This document shows positions 57,739 through 64,000 of a stretch of DNA of 64,000 bases, piece after piece. The DNA is from Streptomyces lasiicapitis (lineage in GTDB: Bacteria; Actinomycetota; Actinomycetes; Streptomycetales; Streptomycetaceae): positions 186,001 to 250,000 of the forward strand of contig NZ_BMNG01000015.1 of the NCBI RefSeq assembly GCF_014646335.1. The letters run 5' to 3'. The stretch's first letter is position 1; every line of letters starts with the position of its first letter. The translations under genes and the position numbers were made by a program. The notes below the pieces were generated by a model. That model worked only from the letters and a program-made list of their open reading frames with translations, did no database searches and was not told the DNA's origin.

Positions 57739-58572
57739 TCAGCGCAGTCCGGCGAAGAGGTCGTTCTCGGGTACGGGTGCGCCGGTGGTGTCCTGGACGC
57801 GTACGAAGGTCTCCATGCCCATCAGTTCGCCGAACCTCTCCTTGCCCATCTTGAGGAAGAAGATGTTCTCGCCCTGACTGGCGTGCGCGGCCAGCGCGTC
57901 GAACTTCTGGCCGCTGAACGCGGTGGTGTCGACCCACGTGCTGATCTCGTCGTCGGGGAGCCCGATCTCGGCGAGCGCGGCGGCCTCGGCGGGATCCGGC
58001 TCCGGCATGTCCTCGTGGAACTCGCGCATGATCTCCCCGAACCGCTGCATCATCGAGCGGGGCATCGTCGTCCAGTACACCTTCGGTGTCAGCGCGGTCA
58101 TCTCCAGCGCCGCCATCGTGATGCGGTGGGCCTGGATGTGGTCGGGGTGGCCGTAGAAGCCGTTCTCGTCATAGGTGACGACCACATCGGGCCGGTAGTG
58201 CCGCATGAGCTCCGCGAGTCGGGCGGCGCCTTCCTCCACGGGGGTCTGCCAGAAGGACCCGGGGGCGTCGTTGCTCGGCCAGCCGATCATCCCGGAGTCG
58301 GCGTAGTCCAGCGTCTCCAGGTCGCTGACCTTCAGGACGTCACAGCTCTCCTGGAGTTCCTGGCGGCGCATCAAGGCGATGGCCGCCGGATCGTGCCCGG
58401 GATCGCCCGGCTTGGCGCCCCCCGGTCCGTCACCGCAACCGCCGTCGGTACACGTCACGAGAACCGTGCGGATGCCCTCCGCCGCGTACTGCGCCAGGAC
58501 CCCTCCGGTTCCGGTGGCCTCGTCGTCGGGGTGGGCGTGCACTGCCATGAGCGTCAAGGGCCGGTCAGTCAT
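57739..58572 (-). CDS. PIG-L family zinc deacetylase
   Basis: 277 aa from the ATG at 58572. Zinc motif HPDDE at 14-18 (MAVHAHPDDEATGTGGVLAQYAAEGIRTVLVTCTDGGCGD), RRQELQESCDVLKVSDLETLDYADSGM, and the second motif GFYGHPDHIQAHRIT. This is the LmbE-like group that includes mycothiol MshB and Mca. The length and the DSGMIGWPSN block resemble mycothiol conjugate amidase more than MshB, but the exact substrate is open. Confidence 0.83.
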   Translation of the reverse strand: MTDRPLTLMAVHAHPDDEATGTGGVLAQYAAEGIRTVLVTCTDGGCGDGPGGAKPGDPGHDPAAIALMRRQELQESCDVLKVSDLETLDYADSGMIGWPSNDAPGSFWQTPVEEGAARLAELMRHYRPDVVVTYDENGFYGHPDHIQAHRITMAALEMTALTPKVYWTTMPRSMMQRFGEIMREFHEDMPEPDPAEAAALAEIGLPDDEISTWVDTTAFSGQKFDALAAHASQGENIFFLKMGKERFGELMGMETFVRVQDTTGAPVPENDLFAGLR

Positions 58573-58671
58573 GAAACAGTCCTCCTGCGGAAATAGGTAT
58601 AGGTCTCGCTCGATGCAACGGTGCCGGTGGGACCGGCTGTTCCCGGTGCGCCCGCCCACCCGCCCGCGGGC

Positions 58672-59118
58672 TCAGGCGAGGGCCGCGGCCAGCAGGGCGA
58701 AGGCGGCGATGATGACGGCGACGCGGACGTAGTGGTAACGGTCCCAGCGGTTCATCTGCTCCTTCCAGTCGGCGGGCCGGTTCTCGGGGGTCCACGTCTT
58801 GCCCCGGTTGTTGATCGGGACGAGCAGCAGAACCGACATGATCACGCTGACGATAAGCAGGGCGCCCGCGGTGACGACGAGGCCCGTGCCCTGCTGATCC
58901 CATCCGGCGATGGCCCAGACCGCGACGAGGACGAGCGAGCCGATGTACCAGACCGGCATCACGGCGCCGAGCATCCGGCCCCCGTGGGCGCGGCCGAGTT
59001 GGCCGCTGTCCTCCGGGAGGGCGTTGAGGATCCGGTTGATGACGAAGGCGACGGAGAACTCCACCCCCACCATCAGGCCGACGACCACGGTGGTGAAGAC
59101 CTCAAGTGCGTTGAGCAT
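58672..59118 (-). CDS. DUF1772 membrane protein
   Basis: 148 aa with four hydrophobic segments (about 7-28, 52-72, 80-100, 128-147). DUF1772/anthrone-oxygenase-like pattern: EVFTTVVVGLMVGVEFSVAFVINRIL and a C-terminal RWDRYHYVRVAVIIAAFALL. Actual activity unknown. Divergent from the TetR gene at 59211, with two CTAGCG..CGCTAG sites between, so probably its repressed target. Confidence 0.75.
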   Translation of the reverse strand: MLNALEVFTTVVVGLMVGVEFSVAFVINRILNALPEDSGQLGRAHGGRMLGAVMPVWYIGSLVLVAVWAIAGWDQQGTGLVVTAGALLIVSVIMSVLLLVPINNRGKTWTPENRPADWKEQMNRWDRYHYVRVAVIIAAFALLAAALA

Positions 59119-59136
59119 GATGCCCCTTCCAGAAAT

Positions 59137-59200
59137 CTAGCGCCGCTAGCTGATGAGGCAACGCTAGTACTGCTGCCGCTCGATTGTCTAGCGGTGCTAG
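59137..59200. promoter_or_regulatory. Two CTAGCG-type palindromes between DUF1772 and TetR genes
   Basis: CTAGCGCCGCTAG (59137-59149) is a perfect palindrome around one base; CTAGCGGTGCTAG (59188-59200) is a near copy. The second touches a -10-like TAGGAT (59198-59203), seven bases before the ATG at 59211. Typical TetR operators. Confidence 0.65.
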
Positions 59201-59210
59201 GATTCGAATC

Positions 59211-59789
59211 ATGTCGGTACAGGAACGCAAGCAGCGCGAACGGGCGGAGCGCGAGCGCCTCATCGTGGCGACGGCCCGCGAACTCGCCGAGCAGCAGGGC
59301 TGGGACGCGGTCACCACCCGTCGGCTCGCCGAGCGCATCGAGTACAGCCAGCCCGTTCTCTACAGCCACTTCCGCGGCAAGCGCGAGATCATCGGCGCCG
59401 TCGCCCTCGGGGGCGCCGCGGAGATGGCCGCGGCGGTGCGGGCCGCGGCCTCCGCCGCGGACGGCCCGCGCGCCCGGGTCACCGCCCTCGCCCGCGCCTA
59501 CCTCGACTTCGCTGACCGCAACCCGGCGGTCTACGACGCCATGTTCCAGCTCGACGGCGGGCTTGCGTTCGCGCAGGAGGACACCCCGGAGCCCCTGAAG
59601 GACGCCTTCGCCGCCCTGCTGGAGAGCCTCAGCGAGGTTGCCGGGGACGGCGTCCACCCGGGGCTGTTCACCGAGGTGTTCTGGGCGGCCCTGCACGGCC
59701 TCGCGACCCTGACCCGGTCGGGACGGCTGCCGCCGGGGGACGCCGAGCGGAGGGTGGAGCTGCTGGTGGACCGGCTTGCTGTGGTCTGA
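59211..59789 (+). CDS. TetR-family repressor
   Basis: 192 aa from the ATG at 59211. Helix-turn-helix RLIVATARELAEQQGWDAVTTRRLAERIEYSQPVLYSHFRGKREIIGAVALGG. The C-terminal part is of the WHG/TetR_C_33-like type (ARVTALARAYLDFADRNPAVYDAMFQLDGG). Start chosen because it lies at a likely leaderless position after TAGGAT. Confidence 0.82.
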   Translation: MSVQERKQRERAERERLIVATARELAEQQGWDAVTTRRLAERIEYSQPVLYSHFRGKREIIGAVALGGAAEMAAAVRAAASAADGPRARVTALARAYLDFADRNPAVYDAMFQLDGGLAFAQEDTPEPLKDAFAALLESLSEVAGDGVHPGLFTEVFWAALHGLATLTRSGRLPPGDAERRVELLVDRLAVV

Positions 59790-59812
59790 CGTGGCGTCCG
59801 GGCGGGCGGCCG

Positions 59813-60628
59813 CTAGCGGGTATGGGCGGTGTTGGCCTTCGCGATGCGGTCGGCAAGGATCGCGGACAGGCTGTGGATACGTGTGCTCCGCTGCTCGGTC
59901 GGATCGTCCATCTGGTGCGCTATGCCGATGAAGGCGCCTTGACGGAAAATCAGGGAGCGGTTGATGAGCAGTTCTTTCGGGTTGCTCTTGGTGTCCGTGC
60001 CGTCCTGGTCGAAGCCCTGGCTCTCCTCGCCCCTGCGCTCAAGCTCCACCTTGATGTGATCGGGGTCGACTTCGTCGATGTCCTGCACGATGTCGACGTA
60101 CGCCCGGTGGGCGACGGCGGCGTCCGGGAAGGCCATGACGACGAACTCGGCCCTGTTCTGCCCCTTGTCCTCACCCCGGCCGAAGTCCGCCACGCCAACC
60201 GCGGTGGCACTCTCCTCACAGACCGGTGCTGCCCGGCAGATGTGGATGCCGGCCGCCGACGCCCTGACTTCGGGTTTCCCGGCCCAGGGGTACTCCTGGG
60301 CATCCATGCTGCTTCGCTTCGGAAGGATCTTGCGGACCGTCTCGGTCGTGGGCGGAAGAACAGGGGAGCGGTCCTCGGAGCGCGTCGTGCCGGGTCCTGG
60401 CGGTGCCGTGCGCGGAGAGTCGTCGGTGTCGTCGAACAGCCGCACACCTCCATAGACGGCAAGCGCGCCCACCAACACCACCAGGGTGACGCCCACAGCC
60501 AGGGACAGCCGCCCGGCACGGGTGTTGTTGATGGTCAGCGGGCCGAGCGGGATCTGGTTGCGCGTCACCTTGTCGCCGGTCATGACCGGGCTGCCGGTGT
60601 GCTGCTGTGAGGACGCGTGGAGGAGCAC
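59813..60628 (-). CDS. Single-pass membrane protein with outside domain, start uncertain
   Basis: Up to 271 aa from the GTG at 60628. One membrane helix at about 42-65 (LSLAVGVTLVVLVGALAVYGG), then a Pro/Thr-rich stalk and a ~180-residue outside domain with a conserved-looking GIHICRAAPVCEESATAVGVADFG and an acidic DIDEVDPDHIKVELERR. Before the GTG, the frame continues as DAAFAGRLAVLLHASSQQ without a start. In another frame an ATG at 60717 gives MDARDQAAMATQALSAAA. A one-base frameshift or sequencing error near 60650 could join them. Confidence 0.55.
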   Translation of the reverse strand: MLLHASSQQHTGSPVMTGDKVTRNQIPLGPLTINNTRAGRLSLAVGVTLVVLVGALAVYGGVRLFDDTDDSPRTAPPGPGTTRSEDRSPVLPPTTETVRKILPKRSSMDAQEYPWAGKPEVRASAAGIHICRAAPVCEESATAVGVADFGRGEDKGQNRAEFVVMAFPDAAVAHRAYVDIVQDIDEVDPDHIKVELERRGEESQGFDQDGTDTKSNPKELLINRSLIFRQGAFIGIAHQMDDPTEQRSTRIHSLSAILADRIAKANTAHTR

Positions 60629-60901
60629 CGCGAGCCGCCCGGCGAACGCGGCGTCGCCCCTGACGCCGCGGCGGACAGAGCTTGCGTAGCCATCGCCGCC
60701 TGATCACGTGCGTCCATGCCAGTCCCCCCCACGCCGTCCCAGTCCCGCCATTATCGTCATGCTCGCGACAGCTCGGGCGCATTCAAGGGCCGGGTCCGCC
60801 CAATTCCGGAGCAACCCTGCGGGAGTTGGGGTATTTGCGCTGCTCGACGCGGGGAGCTGCGGTCGGGTGCTGGTCAACCCAGAAATGTCAGTGCCGTCTC
60901 C

Positions 60902-60907
60902 TACTAT
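60902..60907 (+). promoter_or_regulatory. -10 box TACTAT of a leaderless hydrolase gene
   Basis: TACTAT ends seven bases before the ATG at 60915. The transcript should begin at or near the start codon. No -35 box was evident. Confidence 0.4.
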
Positions 60908-60914
60908 CCGCACC

Positions 60915-61679
60915 ATGCGTAGATTCTTCATGGTGGGTGGTCGGAGACTGTCGTACGTCGACTTCGGGGGTCCCGGTAGGCCGCTCCTTGCCCTGCACGG
61001 GCACTACAACGAAGCGTTGACGTTTGCTCCGTTGGCTGCGGCGCTGGCTCCACAGTGGAGAGTGATCGCGCTCGATCAGCGTGGGCATGGGGAGTCCGAC
61101 CGTGCTCACAGCTATGAGCGGGACGAGTACGTGGCCGATGTGGCCGCCTTTCACCGGCACCTGGAAGTCGGCCCGGTGGCGGTGCTGGGCCATTCGCTGG
61201 GCGGGGTGAACGCCTACCAGTTCGCGGCCCGGCACGCGGACAAGGTCAGTGCGCTGATCGTCGAGGACATCGGGGCGGTCGTGGACTGCGACTGGTCGTT
61301 CACCACACGTCTTCCCGGCGTCGCGCCGTCACGGGAGGCGCTGGTCGCGGCCCTGGGCGCGGCGGCGCCCTATCTGGAGTGTTCCTTCCGTGAGACGGAT
61401 CAAGGCTGGGGGTTCTCCTTCGGCATCGCTGACACCGTGGCGTCCCAGAAGGCACTCTGCGGTGATCACTGGGACGACTGGATATCGGTGACCTGCCCCA
61501 CGCTGCTGGTCCACGGAACCCACAGCGACGAACTGGCGGTCGGTCACGCCAAAGACATGGCCACCCGCCGGGCCGGCCGCATCCGCCGTGTCGAGCTGCC
61601 CGCCGGTCACGTCGTGCACCACGACGTTCCAGCCGACTTCGCCGATGCGGTCACTGCTTTCCTCCCCGGGCCGCGCTGA
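60915..61679 (+). CDS. Alpha/beta-hydrolase
   Basis: 254 aa from the ATG at 60915 (MRRFFMVGGRRLSYVDFGGPGRPLLALHGHYNE). Nucleophile elbow VLGHSLGGVNAY, acid-loop region LLVHGTHSDELA, and the late His in GHVVHHD. HGHYNEA takes the usual oxyanion place of HGxP. Soluble, substrate unknown. The open frame reaches further up to 60708, but that part lacks protein character. Confidence 0.78.
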   Translation: MRRFFMVGGRRLSYVDFGGPGRPLLALHGHYNEALTFAPLAAALAPQWRVIALDQRGHGESDRAHSYERDEYVADVAAFHRHLEVGPVAVLGHSLGGVNAYQFAARHADKVSALIVEDIGAVVDCDWSFTTRLPGVAPSREALVAALGAAAPYLECSFRETDQGWGFSFGIADTVASQKALCGDHWDDWISVTCPTLLVHGTHSDELAVGHAKDMATRRAGRIRRVELPAGHVVHHDVPADFADAVTAFLPGPR

Positions 61680-61711
61680 CACGGGGAGCTGCTGCCAACT
61701 TGAAGCCGTAG

Positions 61712-61730
61712 GTCACAGGCCTGGTGTGAC
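61712..61730. terminator. Short hairpin between convergent genes
   Basis: GTCACAGGCCTGGTGTGAC forms a 6-base stem; a weak bidirectional terminator candidate between the hydrolase stop and the SGNH stop. Confidence 0.35.
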
Positions 61731-61743
61731 GGTTGAGGCCCGG

Positions 61744-62217
61744 TCACGCGATCAGGCGTAGCCAGGCCGCTGCGAGTGCGGCGTGACCGGCGGGCGTCGG
61801 GTGTACGCCGTCCGCGGCCCAGTGCTCCGGCCCGGTCGTCGCAGTGAGTGTGGCGAACATGTCGTCGGCGTCGAGCAGATGCGCGTCGTACTTGCGGGCG
61901 AGCTTGCGCACGGTCTGGATCTTGGGGTCCAGCGTGTGCCAGCCCATGTCGTTGACCCCGACGAGGATCGACACCACGTCCGGGCGTACGTCGAGTACGT
62001 CTGTCTGCCAGCGGGCTTCGAGGTCCATCACCTTGCGGCCGCCAACTCCGGTGTTCAGCCAGGTCACGGGGCGGTCCGGGTGCCGGAGCCCCCACTCGCC
62101 CGCGACTCGCAGCGGGTAGCCGAACCCGAGGCCGTCCTCGCTCTCCAGCCGCTGGCAGTCGGTGATCGAATCGCCGGTGAACATCACGGTGCTTCCCGGT
62201 CGGACAGCGATCGTCAT
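61744..62217 (-). CDS. SGNH-family hydrolase, apparently shortened inside
   Basis: 157 aa from the ATG at 62217. GDS box with Ser17 (MFTGDSITDCQ), the Gly block TWLNTGVGGRKVMDLEARW, the Asn block ILVGVND, and the Asp-His block WAADGVHPTPAGH are all present. Family relatives of this type are about 200 aa and carry ~45 residues between VGVND...LDP and DLDPKIQ. Here these two ends are joined at a single LDP (GWHTLDPKIQTV). An in-frame deletion across two LDP stretches would explain it. Catalytic residues are kept, so activity may persist. Confidence 0.72.
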   Translation of the reverse strand: MTIAVRPGSTVMFTGDSITDCQRLESEDGLGFGYPLRVAGEWGLRHPDRPVTWLNTGVGGRKVMDLEARWQTDVLDVRPDVVSILVGVNDMGWHTLDPKIQTVRKLARKYDAHLLDADDMFATLTATTGPEHWAADGVHPTPAGHAALAAAWLRLIA

Positions 62218-62396
62218 GTGCGCTCCTTGAGCTCGGCTGAGGAGAGGACAGCGGAAACCCGCAGTCGGACGGGCGCCCGCGGCAGGACCTCTCGAAAGGT
62301 GCCAGGCCCCACCGACATCAGATCGACAACCCCGATACGACGCCGACAACTACGGCTCCGACGCCCGTTCACCCCTGGTCAAAGCACCGGGGCGGC

Positions 62397-63164
62397 TCAA
62401 CCAATCGAGAAAGTAGCACCTGGGGCGGCATAGTCGACGGGGCCGTCGAACCGGGTCGAGGCACGGGTCACTGCCTGCTGTGGTGTGAGGGAGCGGCCCA
62501 CATGCGTGACGATCAACCGGCCTGCGCGTGCCGCGTCGGCCGTGTCGCCGGCGTCTTCGGGTGTGTGGTGGACCTGTTCGCCCTCGGTCGGCGGCTGTGC
62601 GCTGTCGGCCTCGCACAGCAGTAGGTCGCACCCCTCGGCCAGACTTGTGAGGGCGGCGCATGGCGCCGTGTCCCCGGAATAGACCAACGACCTGTCCGCG
62701 GCCTCGATGCGCAGGGCGAAGGCCGGGATGCCGTGCGCCACCGCCCGGCTGGTCAGCGTGAGTGCTCCGACGCGCACTTGATGCCCGTCGTGCAGTTCAT
62801 GAACGTCGAAGGCCGATTCGATCGGGCTGCGGCTCGACGTGTTGGTGAGGAAATGAGCCAGCCGGTCAGCGATGCCCTGCGGTCCGTACAAGGGAATTGG
62901 CGCGGCGAGGCGCATGTCCGCGAAGAGCGCGCCGTAGTAGGCGGTCAGCAGGTCCGCGCTGTGATCAGCGTGCAGGTGCGAGATCCAGATCGCGTCCAGT
63001 TCGTCCAACCGGACGTGCCGTTGCAGCTCCGCCAGCGTTCCGGTGCCCGCATCCACCCACACCCGAGTGTCGCCGTTGGACACCAGGTAGCCGGAGCACG
63101 GATTGTCCACGCTCGGGTAGGGCGTCGCGCTACCCAGAACGGTGAGACGGAGATCGCTGGTCAT
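62397..63164 (-). CDS. MBL-fold metallo-hydrolase (RNase Z-like group)
   Basis: 255 aa. LRLTVLGSATPYPSVDNPCSGYLVSNGDTRVWVDAGTGTLAEL, metal motif HLHADHSAD, later YSGDTAPCAAL with the bridging Asp, and VTHVGRSL. The start GSATPYP and GT box place it in the ElaC/RNase Z-like branch of actinobacterial small MBL proteins; tRNA processing is not implied. Substrate unknown. Confidence 0.8.
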   Translation of the reverse strand: MTSDLRLTVLGSATPYPSVDNPCSGYLVSNGDTRVWVDAGTGTLAELQRHVRLDELDAIWISHLHADHSADLLTAYYGALFADMRLAAPIPLYGPQGIADRLAHFLTNTSSRSPIESAFDVHELHDGHQVRVGALTLTSRAVAHGIPAFALRIEAADRSLVYSGDTAPCAALTSLAEGCDLLLCEADSAQPPTEGEQVHHTPEDAGDTADAARAGRLIVTHVGRSLTPQQAVTRASTRFDGPVDYAAPGATFSIG

Positions 63165-63231
63165 CCGGGGAGTCTAAGCGGACCTGGTGACGTTGGTTGC
63201 GGCTTGGGCAGGTGTCCTGTGGGAGGGCACC

Positions 63232-63462
63232 ATGCCGAAGGTCCTCCGCGTCGAGCTGACTGCTGATCAGTGCCGTGACCTGCATGTACTGCTGGCGCGG
63301 CGGGACTTGACGCGCTATACCCGGCAACGCCTGGAGCGTCCGGCTACTGGATCGCGCCGCGCCGGCCGAGCTGCTGGACGCTTCCGCGGAGGAAGGAATC
63401 ACCTGGACCGTCCCCGCGCTGCGCGACTGGCTACGCAAGCAGCGCGAGGGGGTGTCGATCAC
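63232..63462 (+). pseudogene. IS630-type transposase relic
   Basis: Frame from the ATG at 63232 gives MPKVLRVELTADQCRDLHVLLARRDLTRYTRQRLE, the start of IS630-family transposases of actinomycetes. Then the frame shifts: a 2-base loss after RLE best explains the continuation VRLLDR. The following AAPAELLDASAEEGITWTVPALRDWLRKQREGVSI is from further along the same protein, so the helix-turn-helix part between has been deleted. The rest is gone. Not functional. Confidence 0.65.
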
Positions 63463-63465
63463 GCG

Positions 63466-63918
63466 CTACGGGGGAGGGGGGCGGCGGGCGCGCCGGGTCG
63501 CGGCCAGCCCGACGGTCCCGGCGAGGAGGCCGAGCCCGATGCACAGCGGCGAGTACAGGGCGGAGTTCCACGTCTGGAACTCGCTGGTGGCGCCCGAGTT
63601 CATGGAGTAACCGCCCAGGCCGCGCAGGAACATGACGCCGGACAGGCCGTAGATGCCGAAGCGGCGCAGCCACTCCGGGCCGATCCCGGGGATGTTCTCG
63701 TTGACCATGAGAGTGAGTACGGCGCCGCCGACGAGCGCCGTGCCCACCAGTGCGGTGGGCACGGCGGACGGTGTCTCGTTGCTCTCCACGCCGCCGATGA
63801 CCCTGTAGAACGTCTCCACGTCCGGCAGTGGCCAGGGGGTGAATATCCAGACGAAGTGAAGGCAGCCGATTCCTCCTAGGGCGGTCGCCAGTGTTGCGGG
63901 AACCACGGTCCTGACCAT
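63466..63918 (-). CDS. DUF3995 four-helix membrane protein
   Basis: 150 aa from the ATG at 63918 (MVRTVVPATLATALGGIGCLHFVWIFTPWPLPD); the ATG at 63945 is possible. Four hydrophobic segments, with the family-like LHFVWIFTPWP in the first and an SxxYSPLCIGLGLLAG near the end. Its 3' end abuts the transposase relic. Function unknown. Confidence 0.68.
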   Translation of the reverse strand: MVRTVVPATLATALGGIGCLHFVWIFTPWPLPDVETFYRVIGGVESNETPSAVPTALVGTALVGGAVLTLMVNENIPGIGPEWLRRFGIYGLSGVMFLRGLGGYSMNSGATSEFQTWNSALYSPLCIGLGLLAGTVGLAATRRARRPPPP

Positions 63919-64000
63919 CTGCCTGCCTTCGCTCGCGGGGATCATGATTGAGGGCTGGTGCCCTCGGGGAGCAGAAGCGCGCGGTCGCGCCACGCGCGCT

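Noticed and set aside
1..64000. tRNA and rRNA genes
   Set aside because: No cloverleaf-like sequence with a GTTCRANNC T-loop and no rRNA-like stretch was seen on reading, but a dedicated search was not possible.

Overview
The window reads as chromosomal DNA of a Streptomyces or very close relative. It is GC-rich, with strong G/C bias at third codon positions. It carries an AfsR/SARP regulator, many TetR and XRE/DUF5753 regulators, and rare TTA leucine codons confined to a few regulatory or cluster genes. No rRNA, tRNA or CRISPR array was seen. Gene density and mixed strand use, degraded phage, transposase and ribosomal-protein-S1-like fragments, and two copies of a DUF6879/XRE cassette point to an accessory part of the chromosome.

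Layout. 1-2.6 kb: a truncated DUF6879/XRE-DUF5753 cassette, a phage portal relic and a VOC protein. 3.0-7.4 kb: an operon of four genes. It starts with a fusion of a twitch/radical SAM enzyme to a zinc metallopeptidase, followed by an unknown protein faintly like the M4-protease inhibitor emfourin and two sister glycosyltransferase-like proteins with DxD motifs. 7.4-16.5 kb: epoxide hydrolase/CGNR regulator pair, an ABC-F resistance-type gene behind a leaderless 7-codon leader peptide, an APH-like kinase, an F420-type LLM oxidoreductase, a quinone-reductase-like enzyme, and a TetR/methyltransferase pair. 16.5-21.8 kb: methylcitrate cycle (PrpR/RamB-type regulator, PrpD, PrpB, PrpC) for propionate use.

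21.9-33.0 kb: a biosynthetic cluster. Seven tightly packed minus-strand genes run from an isocyanide synthase (PvcA/IsnA) through its Fe/2-oxoglutarate partner (PvcB/IsnB), an HpaB-type aromatic hydroxylase, an asparagine-synthetase-like amidotransferase, a quinone reductase and an extradiol ring-cleaving dioxygenase to an HpaC-type flavin reductase. It is flanked by a secreted small protein and a LuxR regulator with a TTA codon on one side. On the other side lies a divergent two-domain beta-trefoil-like gene that contains two consecutive TTA codons. A tyrosine-derived isonitrile that is converted to a catechol and then possibly ring-opened is the simplest reading. The product cannot be deduced.

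33-49.5 kb: MerR, LtrA-like membrane protein, a large SARP/NB-ARC/TPR regulator, a three-gene minus-strand unit with 4-base GTGA overlaps opposite the second DUF6879/XRE cassette, CutA, a secreted tripeptidyl-peptidase-like hydrolase, a NarL-type two-component system and a DHA2 drug exporter. 49.5-64 kb: VOC, an S1-domain pseudogene, GNAT, several TetR- or LysR-regulated divergent pairs with visible palindromic operators, a secreted M6-like metalloprotease, MBL hydrolases, a PIG-L deacetylase, an SGNH hydrolase with an apparent internal deletion, an IS630-type transposase relic and a DUF3995 membrane protein. All functional calls are from reading the sequence; no database search was run.
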